From positions 62,001 to 126,000 of the forward strand of contig CAJNDT010004635.1 in NCBI GenBank assembly GCA_905221615.1: 64,000 bases of DNA, given 5' to 3'. The notes beneath the pieces were generated by a model. The model was not told the DNA's origin, ran no database searches, and saw only the letters and a list, made by a program, of their open reading frames with translations. This DNA is from Symbiodinium sp. CCMP2592 (Eukaryota; Sar; Dinophyceae; Suessiales; Symbiodiniaceae). Every line of letters starts with the position of its first letter. Within the stretch, counting starts at the first letter, position 1. Of the stretch, positions 10,703-20,989 are shown one piece after another. The position numbers and the translations under genes are program-made.

Positions 10703-13086
10703 ATGTCCGATGAATCAACCTCAGAGCCTGCAGTGCAAGAGACTGCTTCAAGGGCCAAAGGACTCCAGCTGAGCTTTGGCCGGCAACCAAAGCTCTTACA
10801 GTGTCTCAGATGCGAGCCACCAGGACAAAGGAGGTCCAGAGCATCAAGTTCCAAGATCCAGCCAGGACTTGCATGTCGTCATGTTGCAGCCTTACAGTGG
10901 CATACCTGCTGTACCAGTCAGGACACAGACAGCTTACCGGAGACGAAGCAGCCTCAGAAGTAACAACAGAACCTGAGGATAGCCCAGAAACCATTCGCAT
11001 TGAGAAAGCAGAGAAGGATTGGGCAGAGAGGCAGAAGAAGAAACGAAAGGCTGCTGCACCTCACTCAAGCTCAGACTGTGAAGAGACTGGCCAGCCCAAT
11101 CCCGGCTTCAGAAGTTCATGCTGCACTGATTTCCTGAGCTACGTGCTCGGCAATGTCCTCTCCACTGCAGAGCTGCGGAAGTTGAGATCCAGAGAAGTAC
11201 ATTTTGCAGAATTCTGTGCTGGAATGGGTACCGGTTCCCAGTCATTGGTTGCTCGTTTTGCATCGTCGCTGTGTGTTTAGTTGCAGATGCTCTTCGTCTT
11301 TGATGTATGTTGCAGCTTGACCCGAGGAGATTCTGCGCAAAGTTTTGCAGCAGGATCATGATGTATCGGTCATCCCAAAACCTTGTTTTTACACCGAGCT
11401 TGTCAAGTGGAAGCGCGATGTGCTGCAGAATATGTTGGCAGCACAGGGGCACGAGTGGGAACACATTCCCGAATCTTGGCAGGATGTGGGATGCTCTTTA
11501 GGGCTCTTGGTTGATTTGCAAAGTTCACCAATCACGAGCAGGGTGATATGATTATTGTCAGATGGTTAGTGGCCTACCAAGGTGTATGGGGCCACATCCG
11601 AACTGCAGGCAGTGCCCAGAGAATCCATGCCAGCACTTTCCCTGGCCATTGTCGGTGTGGAGTGTGATGATATCTCGTGCCAGACCTCTTCGCCGAAAAG
11701 CATTCTAGATGCTAAGGGGCACAGTGGAAGCAGCTTTCTTCAATTCCTTGAGTTCATCCAACGCTTGGAATGGTCCCAGAGACCAGTTGGCATCATGTGG
11801 GAATGTGTGAAAAACTTGGACGCTCACAGGAAGACTGTGAATGAAAAGGGGACAGAAGTCATCAAGGACCTCATGCGCAAGCAGGGGTATGTGTCGAGCT
11901 TCCAGGCAGCTTTTCCAGAATCATTTGTGCAACAAGTTGAGGCTTGCAGCTCATGTTTGCTTCAGTGGCCTGCCCTTGAGGTGGTCAACTCGAAACATTT
12001 TGCTTTGCCACATAGCAGGAACAGGGTCTATGGAATCAGCTTGAAATTGGACCTGGCGGCAACTTGGCCTGCAGAATGCAAATCAATGAAACAGGCCAGC
12101 TTGTTCTTTCATTGACCACCTTGAGATCCCAGGCTCCGGGGGCTGAGCGGAAAGCTGGAGAGAAGCTCTCGTCAGCGTGGCGACTAGTCAGACGGTGTCA
12201 AGTGCAATGGCACGAGCCTTTGGTGGATTTGTGGCAGAGAGCTACTGATAAGCAAGCAGCCTAGCTGAACAAGCATATTGCTTGGGCAGTCAGTGTGGGA
12301 TACATGTTTCTGTTCCAATTTGCTAGTGTGCAGGAACTTCGGAAACGACAGATGGCAACCGGCAGGGCAGCATCTTCTCAGAAATGGCCTGCAGACCATG
12401 CAGCTTACAAGGAGAAGCACAACATCACAGAAAAGGATCTACAAGTTCCACAGGTCAGATGGGTGCATCAGTGTTCCGGCCTCAGCATTCGGGTGGTTCT
12501 TGAACCTCAGATTGAAGGCCTTCTGCTTGCACAAGGCTTGCAGGAGCTGGATTTGCCAGAAAGAGAATTGGAAGCAACCCATCTGTCCTTTGCCAAGCTG
12601 CGCAAGACATGGGGCCATGAATCTTGCTCTGCAAAAGGTTGTAAACCATTCGGTGTCAATGTATGACCTCCTTGACTGGTCCGGTGTGACAAACCAAGGA
12701 CATCGACCAGTCTCTCCTGTGTCTTGCATTCATTTTGGCAGCTTGAAGGGGTTGCTGATCGCTGGGTGAAGTTGACATATAGTTGGCAGCAGCGGCCCAG
12801 GTTCGTCGTCCCCAGCGGAGACACTTTGCAACGACACAAATGGAGAACAGTGCACCCATGCCTTCTTCCGCAGAAGCGGTTTTTGTACTTGGACGAGAAT
12901 GGGCTGCACCTGAACAAGTCTCCGACGTTTGTGATGAGCCTGCAAGGCCTGTCAAGCCGTGAGCTCAAAGCGGCAGGCCTGACAGATCTTACAGTCAAGC
13001 AGGCCCAAGAGCTCGCTGGCAATGGTTTCACAGCCAATGTGGCTGCCAGTGTATTGGTTTCCATTCTGGTGCACATCCTGCAATAG
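10703..13086 (+). CDS. C5 cytosine DNA methyltransferase, multi-exon
   Basis: This would transfer a methyl group from S-adenosylmethionine to carbon 5 of cytosine in DNA, in the nucleus. Motif I is seen near 11,200-11,244 (FAEFCAGMGTGSQ). A conserved acidic position follows near 11,388 (CFYTELVKWKRDVLQ). The motif IV equivalent near 11,660-11,697 keeps the nucleophile as SCQ, where PCQ is usual. Motif VI near 11,790-11,818 reads WECV, where ENV is usual, keeping the catalytic Glu. A motif VIII-like Arg motif sits near 12,010-12,040 (HSRNRVYGI), and motif X near 13,018-13,068 (GNGFTANVAASVL). The clearest exons are about 10,978-11,244; 11,329-11,488 (CCGAG|GAG acceptor); 11,582 to about 12,100; 12,335-12,453; about 12,536-12,640; and 12,742-13,086. 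The N-terminal exon from the ATG at 10,703 changes frame twice and is unsure. The target-recognition region between motifs VIII and IX is not identifiable by eye. Confidence 0.75.
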
Positions 13087-13624
13087 CCAATCAGCTGCTT
13101 TGAGTTGCTGTTCAATCCGGAAAAGCAGAGCCATTGCAATTGCAAGTGTGCCGAATGCTAAACGCAGAGCTTACACAGGATCAAGGGTCTACAGATCACA
13201 TCTTCGTGAAGCAAAACTGAAGAGACCTTGTCGGAATCACCAGTCAGAGGGAATCGAGAGGCACTAGGCAAATGAACTAATGTTCCTCAGAACGTGCATT
13301 CTCGATACAGGCTGCAGCGGCGGCATGCTTCAGTTGGACCAGGTGCGTACAGCTTGCTTTGAGAGCAGCATTGTTTGATTGAAGAAAGCAGGAATGGAGA
13401 TTGTTCACGAGCATGTCCACTGCTTGCTGCCTGCGCAGCTTCGTTTCTCAAGCAGTGCACAGCAGGAGCCTGATAGCCATGAACCCGTTTAGCCCCACAC
13501 TGGTCCAAATTGCGAGTGTGAAAAGATGACGCACCACAGAAACCACTTACCCGAGCCTCAACCCGAAGACCTAAACCCTATAAATCCACCAGGACTTGCC
13601 GAAGGAAAGTAGATTGCTAGGAGC

Positions 13625-14515
13625 ATGAACTTACTCCTCATGAGTCCTATCGGAGACACCGGTAGCCATGATGAGTTTCGCAAACAAGTTCTCTGCATCT
13701 TTGCAGACATGCCGGAAGCTGCAGAAGCAATGCTTACATTGCAAGCACAGAGCCTTCTCGGCATGATAAGAAGTGAAGCTTTCCATGCCCCACACACACA
13801 CACGCAACTACCCTGCACTCATTGAGGCTGCTACGAGAAGGCGGCCCCTTATGTGAACGAGCTACAAAAGTACTCGACCCAGCTTCATCAGCTTGATCGG
13901 GCTGCAGCCGACCGAGACATCCTCTGGATTTTTAGCAGGTCTGCAATGGTATCAGACCGCGAAGAGAAGCAGAGCAATAAGAGGAAGCTGCAGTCCTCCT
14001 CGGCTGTCAGAATGGCGAAGAGAAGGAGAAGGAGCTCCTCCACCAGCCCTGCACCTCATGAATGTGAGAGGAAGGTGCAGTCCTCCTCGGCTGTCAGAAT
14101 GGCGAAGAGAAGGAGAAGGAGCTCCTCCACCAGCCCTGCACCTCATGAACATGAGAGGGAGGTGCAGTCCTCCTCAGCTGTCAGAGTGGCGAAGAAACGG
14201 AGAAGGAGCTCCTCCACAAGCTCTGCACCTCATGAAAATGTGGGCCCAGATGAGGTGACCAGTGATCCAGAAGGTACTTCTGAGCCCGGCCATGCAGATC
14301 AGGCTTGCGAATCAACTTCTGAGCCCGAATCTGATGAGTTGGACCTGCAGTCCAGCGAGGACGGCAAGCCTTCGAAGCCCCAGAAGAGGAAGCACTACAA
14401 AACAAGGATTGCTACCAAGAGGCCCTCTGTACAACTGGCAGGCATCGTCCCTGCAGATGACTTGAAAGTTTGCCTGAAGAGTGCATATGCCTTTCTTCGT
14501 GCAGCTCATCTGGAG
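13625..14515 (+). CDS. Nuclear-type protein with 29-residue basic/serine repeats
   Basis: A short exon (about 13,643-13,777, MSPIGDTGSHDEFRKQVLC...) is followed, after ATTGAG near 13,829, by a long frame through the GTG at 13,853 to about 14,515. The frame starts with a helical segment (NELQKYSTQLHQLDRAAADR). It then has three tandem 87-base repeats starting at 13,991, 14,078 and 14,165, encoding QSSSAVRMAKRRRRSSSTSP and nine more residues. An acidic Ser/Glu tract follows (EPESDELDLQSSEDG). The KRRRRSSS blocks look like nuclear localisation and phosphorylation segments, which is inference. The last piece (LKVCLKSAYAFLRAAHLE) precedes GTGTGAG, a possible donor. This could be the N-terminal part of the DUF7869-like gene that follows. 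Confidence 0.5.
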
Positions 14516-14689
14516 TGTGAGTTTCCCTGCTTAGCTTTGCCCAGGTTAGGGATACATGTCTTGATAGTCCGAGCCCTGAGCCCAGGTGGGTGCATCTCGG
14601 GTACACAGAGTTGCCAGGACTGCAACATGCAAGACGTTTGTTAGCTTCATTGACTCCTTTGTTGCTGGGCCACTTCACTGAGATCACAA

Positions 14690-17269
14690 GGTATTGCAAG
14701 GGCAGCCAGACAGGCGCCGTGAGGCAAACTCCATTCGGTCGAAGAACCCGGCCAGCTCTCCCATGCTGCGGGTTTGCAAGCTCTTTTTGTGGCATCGGTA
14801 CCAGTTCGATGCTGAAGGCATGCCAGACAAATTCAGATTCGAGACAAGCTCTGTTGGCAGCCACAGGACTACAATAGTGCATTCGTCCCTCCTTCCAACA
14901 GCTTCAGTTTGTTGTTTTTGTAATGTGACATGCTTGTAATCAAGCTTGAGTGTGGCGATGTGCTGCAGTTCTGAAGGCAGCAGCAATCGGCAGCGAGAAG
15001 TGGGTCGTCCTCCTCTTCGGATGTGGATGCTGCTGAAGATGCTGAAGCTCGTGCAGTGGCATCGTGCTCGCTTCAGTGCTGCTGTTTACTGGAAGCGCCT
15101 GAAAAGGTGCTGACCGGTCCAGGTGTCGGTGCAGGTGCAAGACGGTACCTGGGTGTGGCGCGGCCATCGATGATGTTCCTCTGGCTGCAGCAGTGGGCAA
15201 GGGAAAACAGTCACCCTGTGCCATCGTTCACAACATTCTGCCGAGCAGTCCGAGAGTGCCGTGGGTGGTTGAAGTTCAGAAAGAATGCTGGTGAACATGC
15301 GGTCTGTGACACTTGCTGGCTGCCGGGCTGCACTGCTGGCTCGGTTCATGTCCTGCCTATTGCTGTGTCAGTTCATGTCCTGCCTATCGACCAGCGACCT
15401 CAGGAGCTTCAAGCAAAGGCTCCGGCAGCATCTCAGTCCGGCTGAGAGGCAACAGCGGCTGGGCAGCCCAAAACAGACATGAGAACCCAAGTCCCAAAAT
15501 GTGACGAGTAACTTCGGTCCTGACCAAGGACCCTGGATGATTACATCAGGCACCTCATGCTACAATGGCAGGATCGGGAGGCTGATCTGCGATGGGCAGC
15601 TCTTAGTGTTCAGCTACGAACAAGTTTGAGTTCCTCGTCTTGCCATGCATGGGTTGCTGCTTTTTTGTGTACAACACTAAGCACACTTCGGTTTTCGTGC
15701 CCAGCTTTGCAAGAAAGGAATGGGGGTCCGACTCCGGGACATCCAGCGGTCCCTGAGTGTAGTCTTGATCAGGGCCGACGGCCTGGACCAGGCAAAGCAC
15801 AAGTGCCCAAGGTCTATGACAAAGACACATGGGTTTGAAGCCCTGCTGCGTCCAAGCTTGTCAGTGCTCATGCTTTGGGCCCAGGGCCATGCGCTGGGGT
15901 TCGAGATCAAGGATGCAGATGTGTACAAGAATACAAATTCCAATGTGGAGGGGATTTATCGGCTTCTCGACAAAGTCTACAACAACTGCAATCGAGCACT
16001 TCCTGTCCACATCTGCATCGTACAGGACAACTGCAGTCGGGACTGCAAAAATGGTCTCCTCCTCTCGTGGTGTGTCAAGCTCCACGTATTGCAGGTCTGC
16101 GAAAGGATCAGCCTGCAATATCCCAGCAAGGGGCACACTCACGGGCCACTTGATGGGCTCGGAGGCCAGGCTGTGACAAAATGCAGTGCCTGCGAGTTCT
16201 CCGATGCCGACAGTTTGGTGGAGATCTACGATGGGTTCTTGCAGCAGTCCACTGTGGATGGGGGAGCAAGCTTCAGAGGTGCCTGGAAGGGCAACTCGGC
16301 AGCTTAACTCAGAGGATTTTTGGATCTGTTTTGTGTCCTCAGTTGAAGTAGCAGCCATGAATGGTTTGATCGCAAGGCGATGAGCAAGCCAACTGGCAGA
16401 GCTGGTGGGAGGAGGTCGGTTTGGTCTTCTCCAACCTGACAGGCCCGAAGGCCCCCCATTCGCTACTCGAGCTGCATGGAACCTCTTTTCTGCTGGAACA
16501 ATTTGTTGAACCGGAGCAGCAGACCCTAAACCCGAAAGTGTCGGAAGCAAGGTTCGAGATCACGACCTTGAAAGATCTCGGCTACCTGCAAGTGCCTGTG
16601 ACAACATGGCCAGGTGCCCCACCGTCCCATCCTGATGATGTAGTTTGTGTGGTGCGCCAGCGAATGGCTTCACGGAGGCATTTTCAAGTCTGTCTTCTGG
16701 TACCTGGGACAGAGGTTCCGGCGCTGCGAGCCAGATTGTCAAGGCAGCCGTCAGGTGTTTACCCGCGAAAAGCTGTGAAGGACCGGGACAAAGTGGTTGC
16801 GAAAGCATTGCAGGCTCACCGAGAAGGGTGCATCAATGCCGCTGTGCTGTAAACTCTAAGTAATTGATTTTCTTTGCTTCTGGCACTGGTCTGCCAAGTT
16901 CTTCGGGAAGCCAAGGATGCTGCTCGTGATTTCTTGGTCGGCTGGGCCAAGGGCACTTTGAGACGACACCCGCGACCTGCCCAGTATGAGTTCTTGAACC
17001 ACAACAGGCCATCTCAAGAAGGGATTTGAGTCATTCCTGTTCATTTTGTAAAGCAAGAGTTTGCTGCAGCATGCAGATGAGCTGTGAATTGAGTGTGGGT
17101 TTGCGGCTTAAACTGCCCTGACAAGGCATGCGTTTGATGCTCTTGCTCCTGCAGCTGCAAGGGCTCCACTGGCACCAGAAGAGTACCGGCCGATACATGT
17201 GCAGGCAGATGGAGGAGGCAACTTGCCCCCAGGGCCTGAGGACGATGAAGCAGACGAGCTGCCGGAGTA
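14690..17269 (+). CDS. DUF7869-like, transposase-like protein, multi-exon
   Basis: The long exon from about 15,713 carries the landmarks I associate with a large uncharacterised family usually labelled DUF7869: DGLDQAKHKCPR near 15,777, DNCSRDCKN near 16,025, and GHTHGPLD near 16,132. Upstream exons fit the same family layout. They are about 14,694-14,860 (PDRRREANSIRSKN...), about 15,100-15,340 with RYLGVARPSM, then KFRKNAGEHAVCDTC (a Cys/His site), and about 15,530-15,610 with DDYIRHLMLQWQDREADLRW. Downstream exons are about 16,410-16,852, about 16,897-17,030 and about 17,140-17,269, ending in a stop. The invariant Asp and His residues suggest an RNase H-like or transposase-derived fold, but the reaction is unknown and the assignment rests on memory of the motif pattern. 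It could be a domesticated or decayed mobile-element gene. Confidence 0.55.
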
Positions 17270-17329
17270 AAAGTGTCACAGCACAGGCCTACATAAAGGG
17301 TTGCATCACTATTAAACCGAAGGGCACTT

Positions 17330-17972
17330 GACTGCATGTTGTGACAGGCCTGATGTGATCCCTTAACCAGAACATGCCTTGGGATGGCATGCATGATGCG
17401 ACCCCTAAACCAATAAAACATAACATGGTATGGGATGACATGTGTGATGCGACCCCTAAACCCCTAAACCACAACATGGCATGGCATGTTATGCATTATG
17501 TCACCCTAAGCCCCTAAAACAGAACATGACATGACATGCCTGATGTGACATGACTCACTAGCCCTAAACCATGTATGATGCAACCCCTAAACCAATAAAA
17601 CATAACATGGCATGGGATGACATGTCTGATGCGACCCCTAAACCCCTAAACCACAACATGGCATGGCATGTTATGCATTATGTCACCCTAAGCCCCTAAA
17701 ACAGAACATGACATGACATGCCTGATGTAACATGACTCACTAGCCCTAAACCATGTATGATGCAACCCCTAAACCCGTAAACCAGAACAGGACATGGCAT
17801 GTCATGCATTATGTGCCACGGTTTAGGGTTTTGGGTTTAGGGTTCCAGAACATGACATGGCATGACATGACATGCCTGATGTCACATGATACACTAGCCC
17901 TAAACCCTTAACCATGACCTCTAAACCCGAGGACCTCAACGGCCCTAGATCTCTCAACTGTTACTACGACTA
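17330..17972. repeat. CCCTAAA/ACATGACATG repeat block
   Basis: Telomere-like words alternate with ACATGGCATG and ACATGACATG words. A 182-base unit beginning GATGCGACCCCTAAACCAAT is repeated in tandem (17,395 and 17,577). The part at about 17,774-17,972 recurs almost unchanged at 20,782-20,985. Confidence 0.85.
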
Positions 17973-17992
17973 AGTGTTTTGGTACACAAACC

Positions 17993-18165
17993 TGTATTCA
18001 AGTCATCTGAATTGATGGTTTTGCCACAAATTACAGAACGCAACTGGTTGCAATCTGTTTTTTGTGGCAGAAACCTGCAACTAAGAATCATCTCAATTCA
18101 TGGCTGTCTGAGAAAACTACAGAACCCAACCGGTTGCAATCTGAGTCTTGCTACATAGAACGGTA
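17993..18165. repeat. Outlying copies of the 83-bp satellite
   Basis: One good and one diverged unit of the satellite described at 20,990-22,520. They sit at the same position relative to the CCCTAAA-rich segment and end with the same diverged terminal unit (AACTAAGAATCATCTCAATT) as the larger array. Confidence 0.85.
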
Positions 18166-18583
18166 TTAGCCTTTCAAATGTATGGATTTGGTATATAGGT
18201 GGCTATAGATGGCATTGGACCGGAGTCTAAGGATGTACTACTGTGCGACTGGGGAATTTGTCTAATGCAGCTGTGATGCAGGAAGCCTGGAGGGAAGCAC
18301 TTGACTACTTCTTCGGCAGTGCTATGACATCCAAGAAATTCCAGGCCGGGCAGGGGTCGGTGCAGCTTGGTTGAGAGTTAAGATTTGTCATGATTCGGAG
18401 GATGCAAAAGAACCCACGAGCACCTGGCAGAGCAGGATTTAAGGATGTTTGATGGTGCCCCAGGCTTTTGATTGTCCTGCATCCGCTCGGTTCACTGCTC
18501 AAAGAAACCGCTTGCCTTAGACTCGTCCCTGTGCGACTTCTCTCTGCAGCCTTAGACTCGTGCCTTCACGACTTCTCTCTGCA

Positions 18584-18859
18584 ATGACGGACCTCTCCTT
18601 ACCGAAGAGAGCGAGATTCGTGGAGAGGATGAAGCAGACACCGGAGTACAAAGTCATGAAAGCTGCAGAGGCCAAGATGTGCCCTACAAATGTGCGATGC
18701 CCAACTCCGGAAGCCATGGTATACACCCCGAAGAGACCTTGGGAGACCCAGGCATGCATTTGGCGCCGGCAGATCAGGCAGTACAGGCAGACGGACGATG
18801 AGACAAAGGGTCAGATGAAAAAGGCAACGGAGGAGCAAGTGCTCTGCTTTGTTTCCTGA
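18584..18859 (+). CDS. Histone stem-loop-binding (SLBP-type) RNA-binding domain exon
   Basis: The ATG at 18,584 opens a frame of about 91 codons. Its middle, RCPTPEA, then YTPKRPWETQACIWRRQIRQ, matches the spacing of the stem-loop-binding domain. In SLBP a TP motif is followed by Y-S-R-R-S-W-D and then a second Trp in W-R/K-x-x-L-H. Upstream, RARFVERMKQTPEY fits the Arg, Lys-x-T and Tyr positions of the same domain. SLBP binds the 3' hairpin of replication-dependent histone mRNAs and acts in their processing and translation. The short flank GACTTCTCTCTGCA is duplicated just upstream (18,534-18,547 and 18,570-18,583). The frame probably leaves the exon before the in-frame stop at 18,857-18,859, since GTGCTC follows GAGCAA. 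The gene lies between two copies of a repeat segment, so it may be a relocated or retro-inserted copy. Confidence 0.55.
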   Translation: MTDLSLPKRARFVERMKQTPEYKVMKAAEAKMCPTNVRCPTPEAMVYTPKRPWETQACIWRRQIRQYRQTDDETKGQMKKATEEQVLCFVS

Positions 18860-19468
18860 GATCCTTCATGGCCGAAAATTAAGCATAAGATGGTGTGCGA
18901 GTGTACAGTGCCGTCTACGCACACAAGATGACCCGGGGCTGGTGGGTGCAAAAGCAATGCTTTCCGAGACTCCAGCAGCAGTAGTAGTAGTGGGTCCATG
19001 TCGCTGCGGCTTGTGTGCAGTGCACTGCTGTGAATGCAGGACATAACTGCTTGACTGTGACAGTTTGTTTTGTCTGGGCAGGTCCGACCAATCTGCTTGC
19101 GACAGCCGATGCCCGGAGTTGGAGCAGGCGGGCCTGTAGTGCTCTGCCCCTTTTTGCATCAGGACTTGTGCAATCGCCTGAACACTGACTTCCACATTGC
19201 TAGTGCTCTGCCCTACACACCCTAGCTCGTAAACCCCAACAGGAAATGATGTGTATGCCATGACATGGGCACTGAAGCCGAAACCGAACTGACTGGTCTG
19301 CATCTCTTATCCCTAACCCCCAATGCCAAGCCTGCAGCCGTACCCTCACAGTCGTTTTTTTCCATGCACACTGCAGAAGCAGAGGACGAACGGAGACAGG
19401 AAGCACACAATGATCTGAACAGTGGTTGAGTCAAGTAGAGAGAACATTCCGAACTCTAGTTGCTAATC

Positions 19469-20011
19469 ATGCCGTGGCAATGCTTGCTCTGCACAACGCG
19501 CCGAACTTACCGGCGTGACAAGATGTGCAGCAGGTGCAGGCCAACAAAGCGAGGATGCAACAACAGGATGGTGCCGACGATTAGGTTACGGAGGAAGCTC
19601 AGTCTCGACGGAGTGACTCAGAAAAGACGGGCGGTGGACAACCATGTCGAGACTTACCAAGAGCACATAAACCATGTCGAGACTTACAAAGAGGCCCTCT
19701 TGAATCTCTTCAACGATCTGCGGGCTTTCCTGACAATGGCTGACTTGCATTCGATCATGTGCAATGCCCACAACATGCTCGATAACCTGAAGCCCAATCC
19801 TGGTGCTATACCTCCCTTCAGCAGAGAATCTGCTTTGGCTCTGGTTTTTGCTGGGATGGACTTGTCAGCCAGGGTTTCAAGTGACGACATGGACAAGTTA
19901 AAGAAAATCCTGCTGTGCAGCCTTAAGCAGAACAAGGCACGAGTGATTGCAGCGCACTGCCAGTGGATCAATGCCACGAACTTCATGAGGGGCTCACTTT
20001 TGGGGGATTGA
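19469..20011 (+). CDS. Unknown protein with N-terminal cysteine pairs
   Basis: A 180-residue frame from the ATG at 19,469 to a TGA. The first 30 residues have two Cys-x2-Cys pairs (CLLC and CSRC) and a further Cys in a basic context (RRDKMCSRCRPTKRGCNNR), which could form a small zinc site. A short internal duplication follows (NHVETYQEHI, NHVETYKEAL). The remainder is helical and ends HCQWINATNFMRGSLLGD. No family is recognised, and the frame may be one exon of a longer gene. The start is the first ATG after a stop in this frame. Confidence 0.45.
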   Translation: MPWQCLLCTTRRTYRRDKMCSRCRPTKRGCNNRMVPTIRLRRKLSLDGVTQKRRAVDNHVETYQEHINHVETYKEALLNLFNDLRAFLTMADLHSIMCNAHNMLDNLKPNPGAIPPFSRESALALVFAGMDLSARVSSDDMDKLKKILLCSLKQNKARVIAAHCQWINATNFMRGSLLGD

Positions 20012-20379
20012 AGATGCACAAACGATGTGTCTTTTGCTGGGGACCTGAGATGCTTCTGGGGTATTGATGAAGAAAAAAGTGAGTGCCAGGGCAGTGTTAA
20101 GCACCGAAAATCCGAAGAAACTCTTGCAATCAAATCGAAGCTGGGATGCTCCATAAACACCACAGTCACAGTCAATCCTCAGCTCAGCTCCGACTCCCCT
20201 AAACCCCCAACCCCAACCCTTTTTCACTACGAGGCTGATGGCAGTTCCCTTGCGGCCTCCCTGCCGCTCTTGCGCAGGCCGGGTTTAGACATGCATCAAC
20301 CCTCACTTTACCTGTAGTGGCTGTGGTGCGAGACATTTATGCAGAGACCTGATCTAATTGATCTCCTGCTTTGACAGTT

Positions 20380-20539
20380 TCACCCTCGGACGCATACCAG
20401 CTTGCACCAGCCGGACTTCCTGCAGGCTGTAAGAAGAGCTGGAGCCTAACATCTGGCGGTGCGGTTCTTTGCAGCCAACATGTCCGCCCATGCTTGACAT
20501 GTGACTTCCTGTGCATGCTGGCCACAAATCTGTACCAGG
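20380..20539 (+). CDS. Candidate internal exon
   Basis: Bounded by TTTGACAG at the left and TACCAG|GTGAGC at the right, both good dinoflagellate splice contexts. One frame stays open across it and is Cys-rich (QHVRPCLTCDFLCMLATNLY). It could belong to the gene at 19.5 kb. No function can be given. Confidence 0.35.
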
Positions 20540-20781
20540 TGAGCCCCAATGCTTACGAGGCACACATGGGTGGCTAGATCATGATGTGTGTGGTCTTATT
20601 CTGGAAGCCGTCCTTTTTGGATGACGAGCAAAGTTCATTAGCGTTTTCATGTATCCGGGCCTTTCAATCTTCCGTCCACGACCGTGTGCCATGAAACAAT
20701 GGCTCTTTGCAAAGGATCGTCTTGTGCGACTTCATAGGCACCCTAAACCCCAACCCCCCAACCCGAGCCGAGATGGGACCC

Positions 20782-20985
20782 CTAAACCCCTAAACCAGAA
20801 CAGGACATGGCATATCATGCATTATGTGCCGCGGTTTAGGGTTTTGGGTTTAGGGTTCCAGAACATGACATGGCATGACATGACATGCCTGATGTGACAT
20901 GATGCACTAGCCCTAAACCCTTAACCCTGACCTCTAAACCCGAGGACCTCAACGGCCCTAGATCTCTCAACTGTTACTACGACTA
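20782..20985. repeat. Second copy of a CCCTAAA-rich segment
   Basis: Nearly identical to about 17,774-17,972. Shared landmarks include CGGTTTAGGGTTTTGGGTTT and CCTCAACGGCCCTAGATCTC. Each copy is followed by the 83-bp satellite. Confidence 0.9.
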
Positions 20986-20989
20986 CGAA

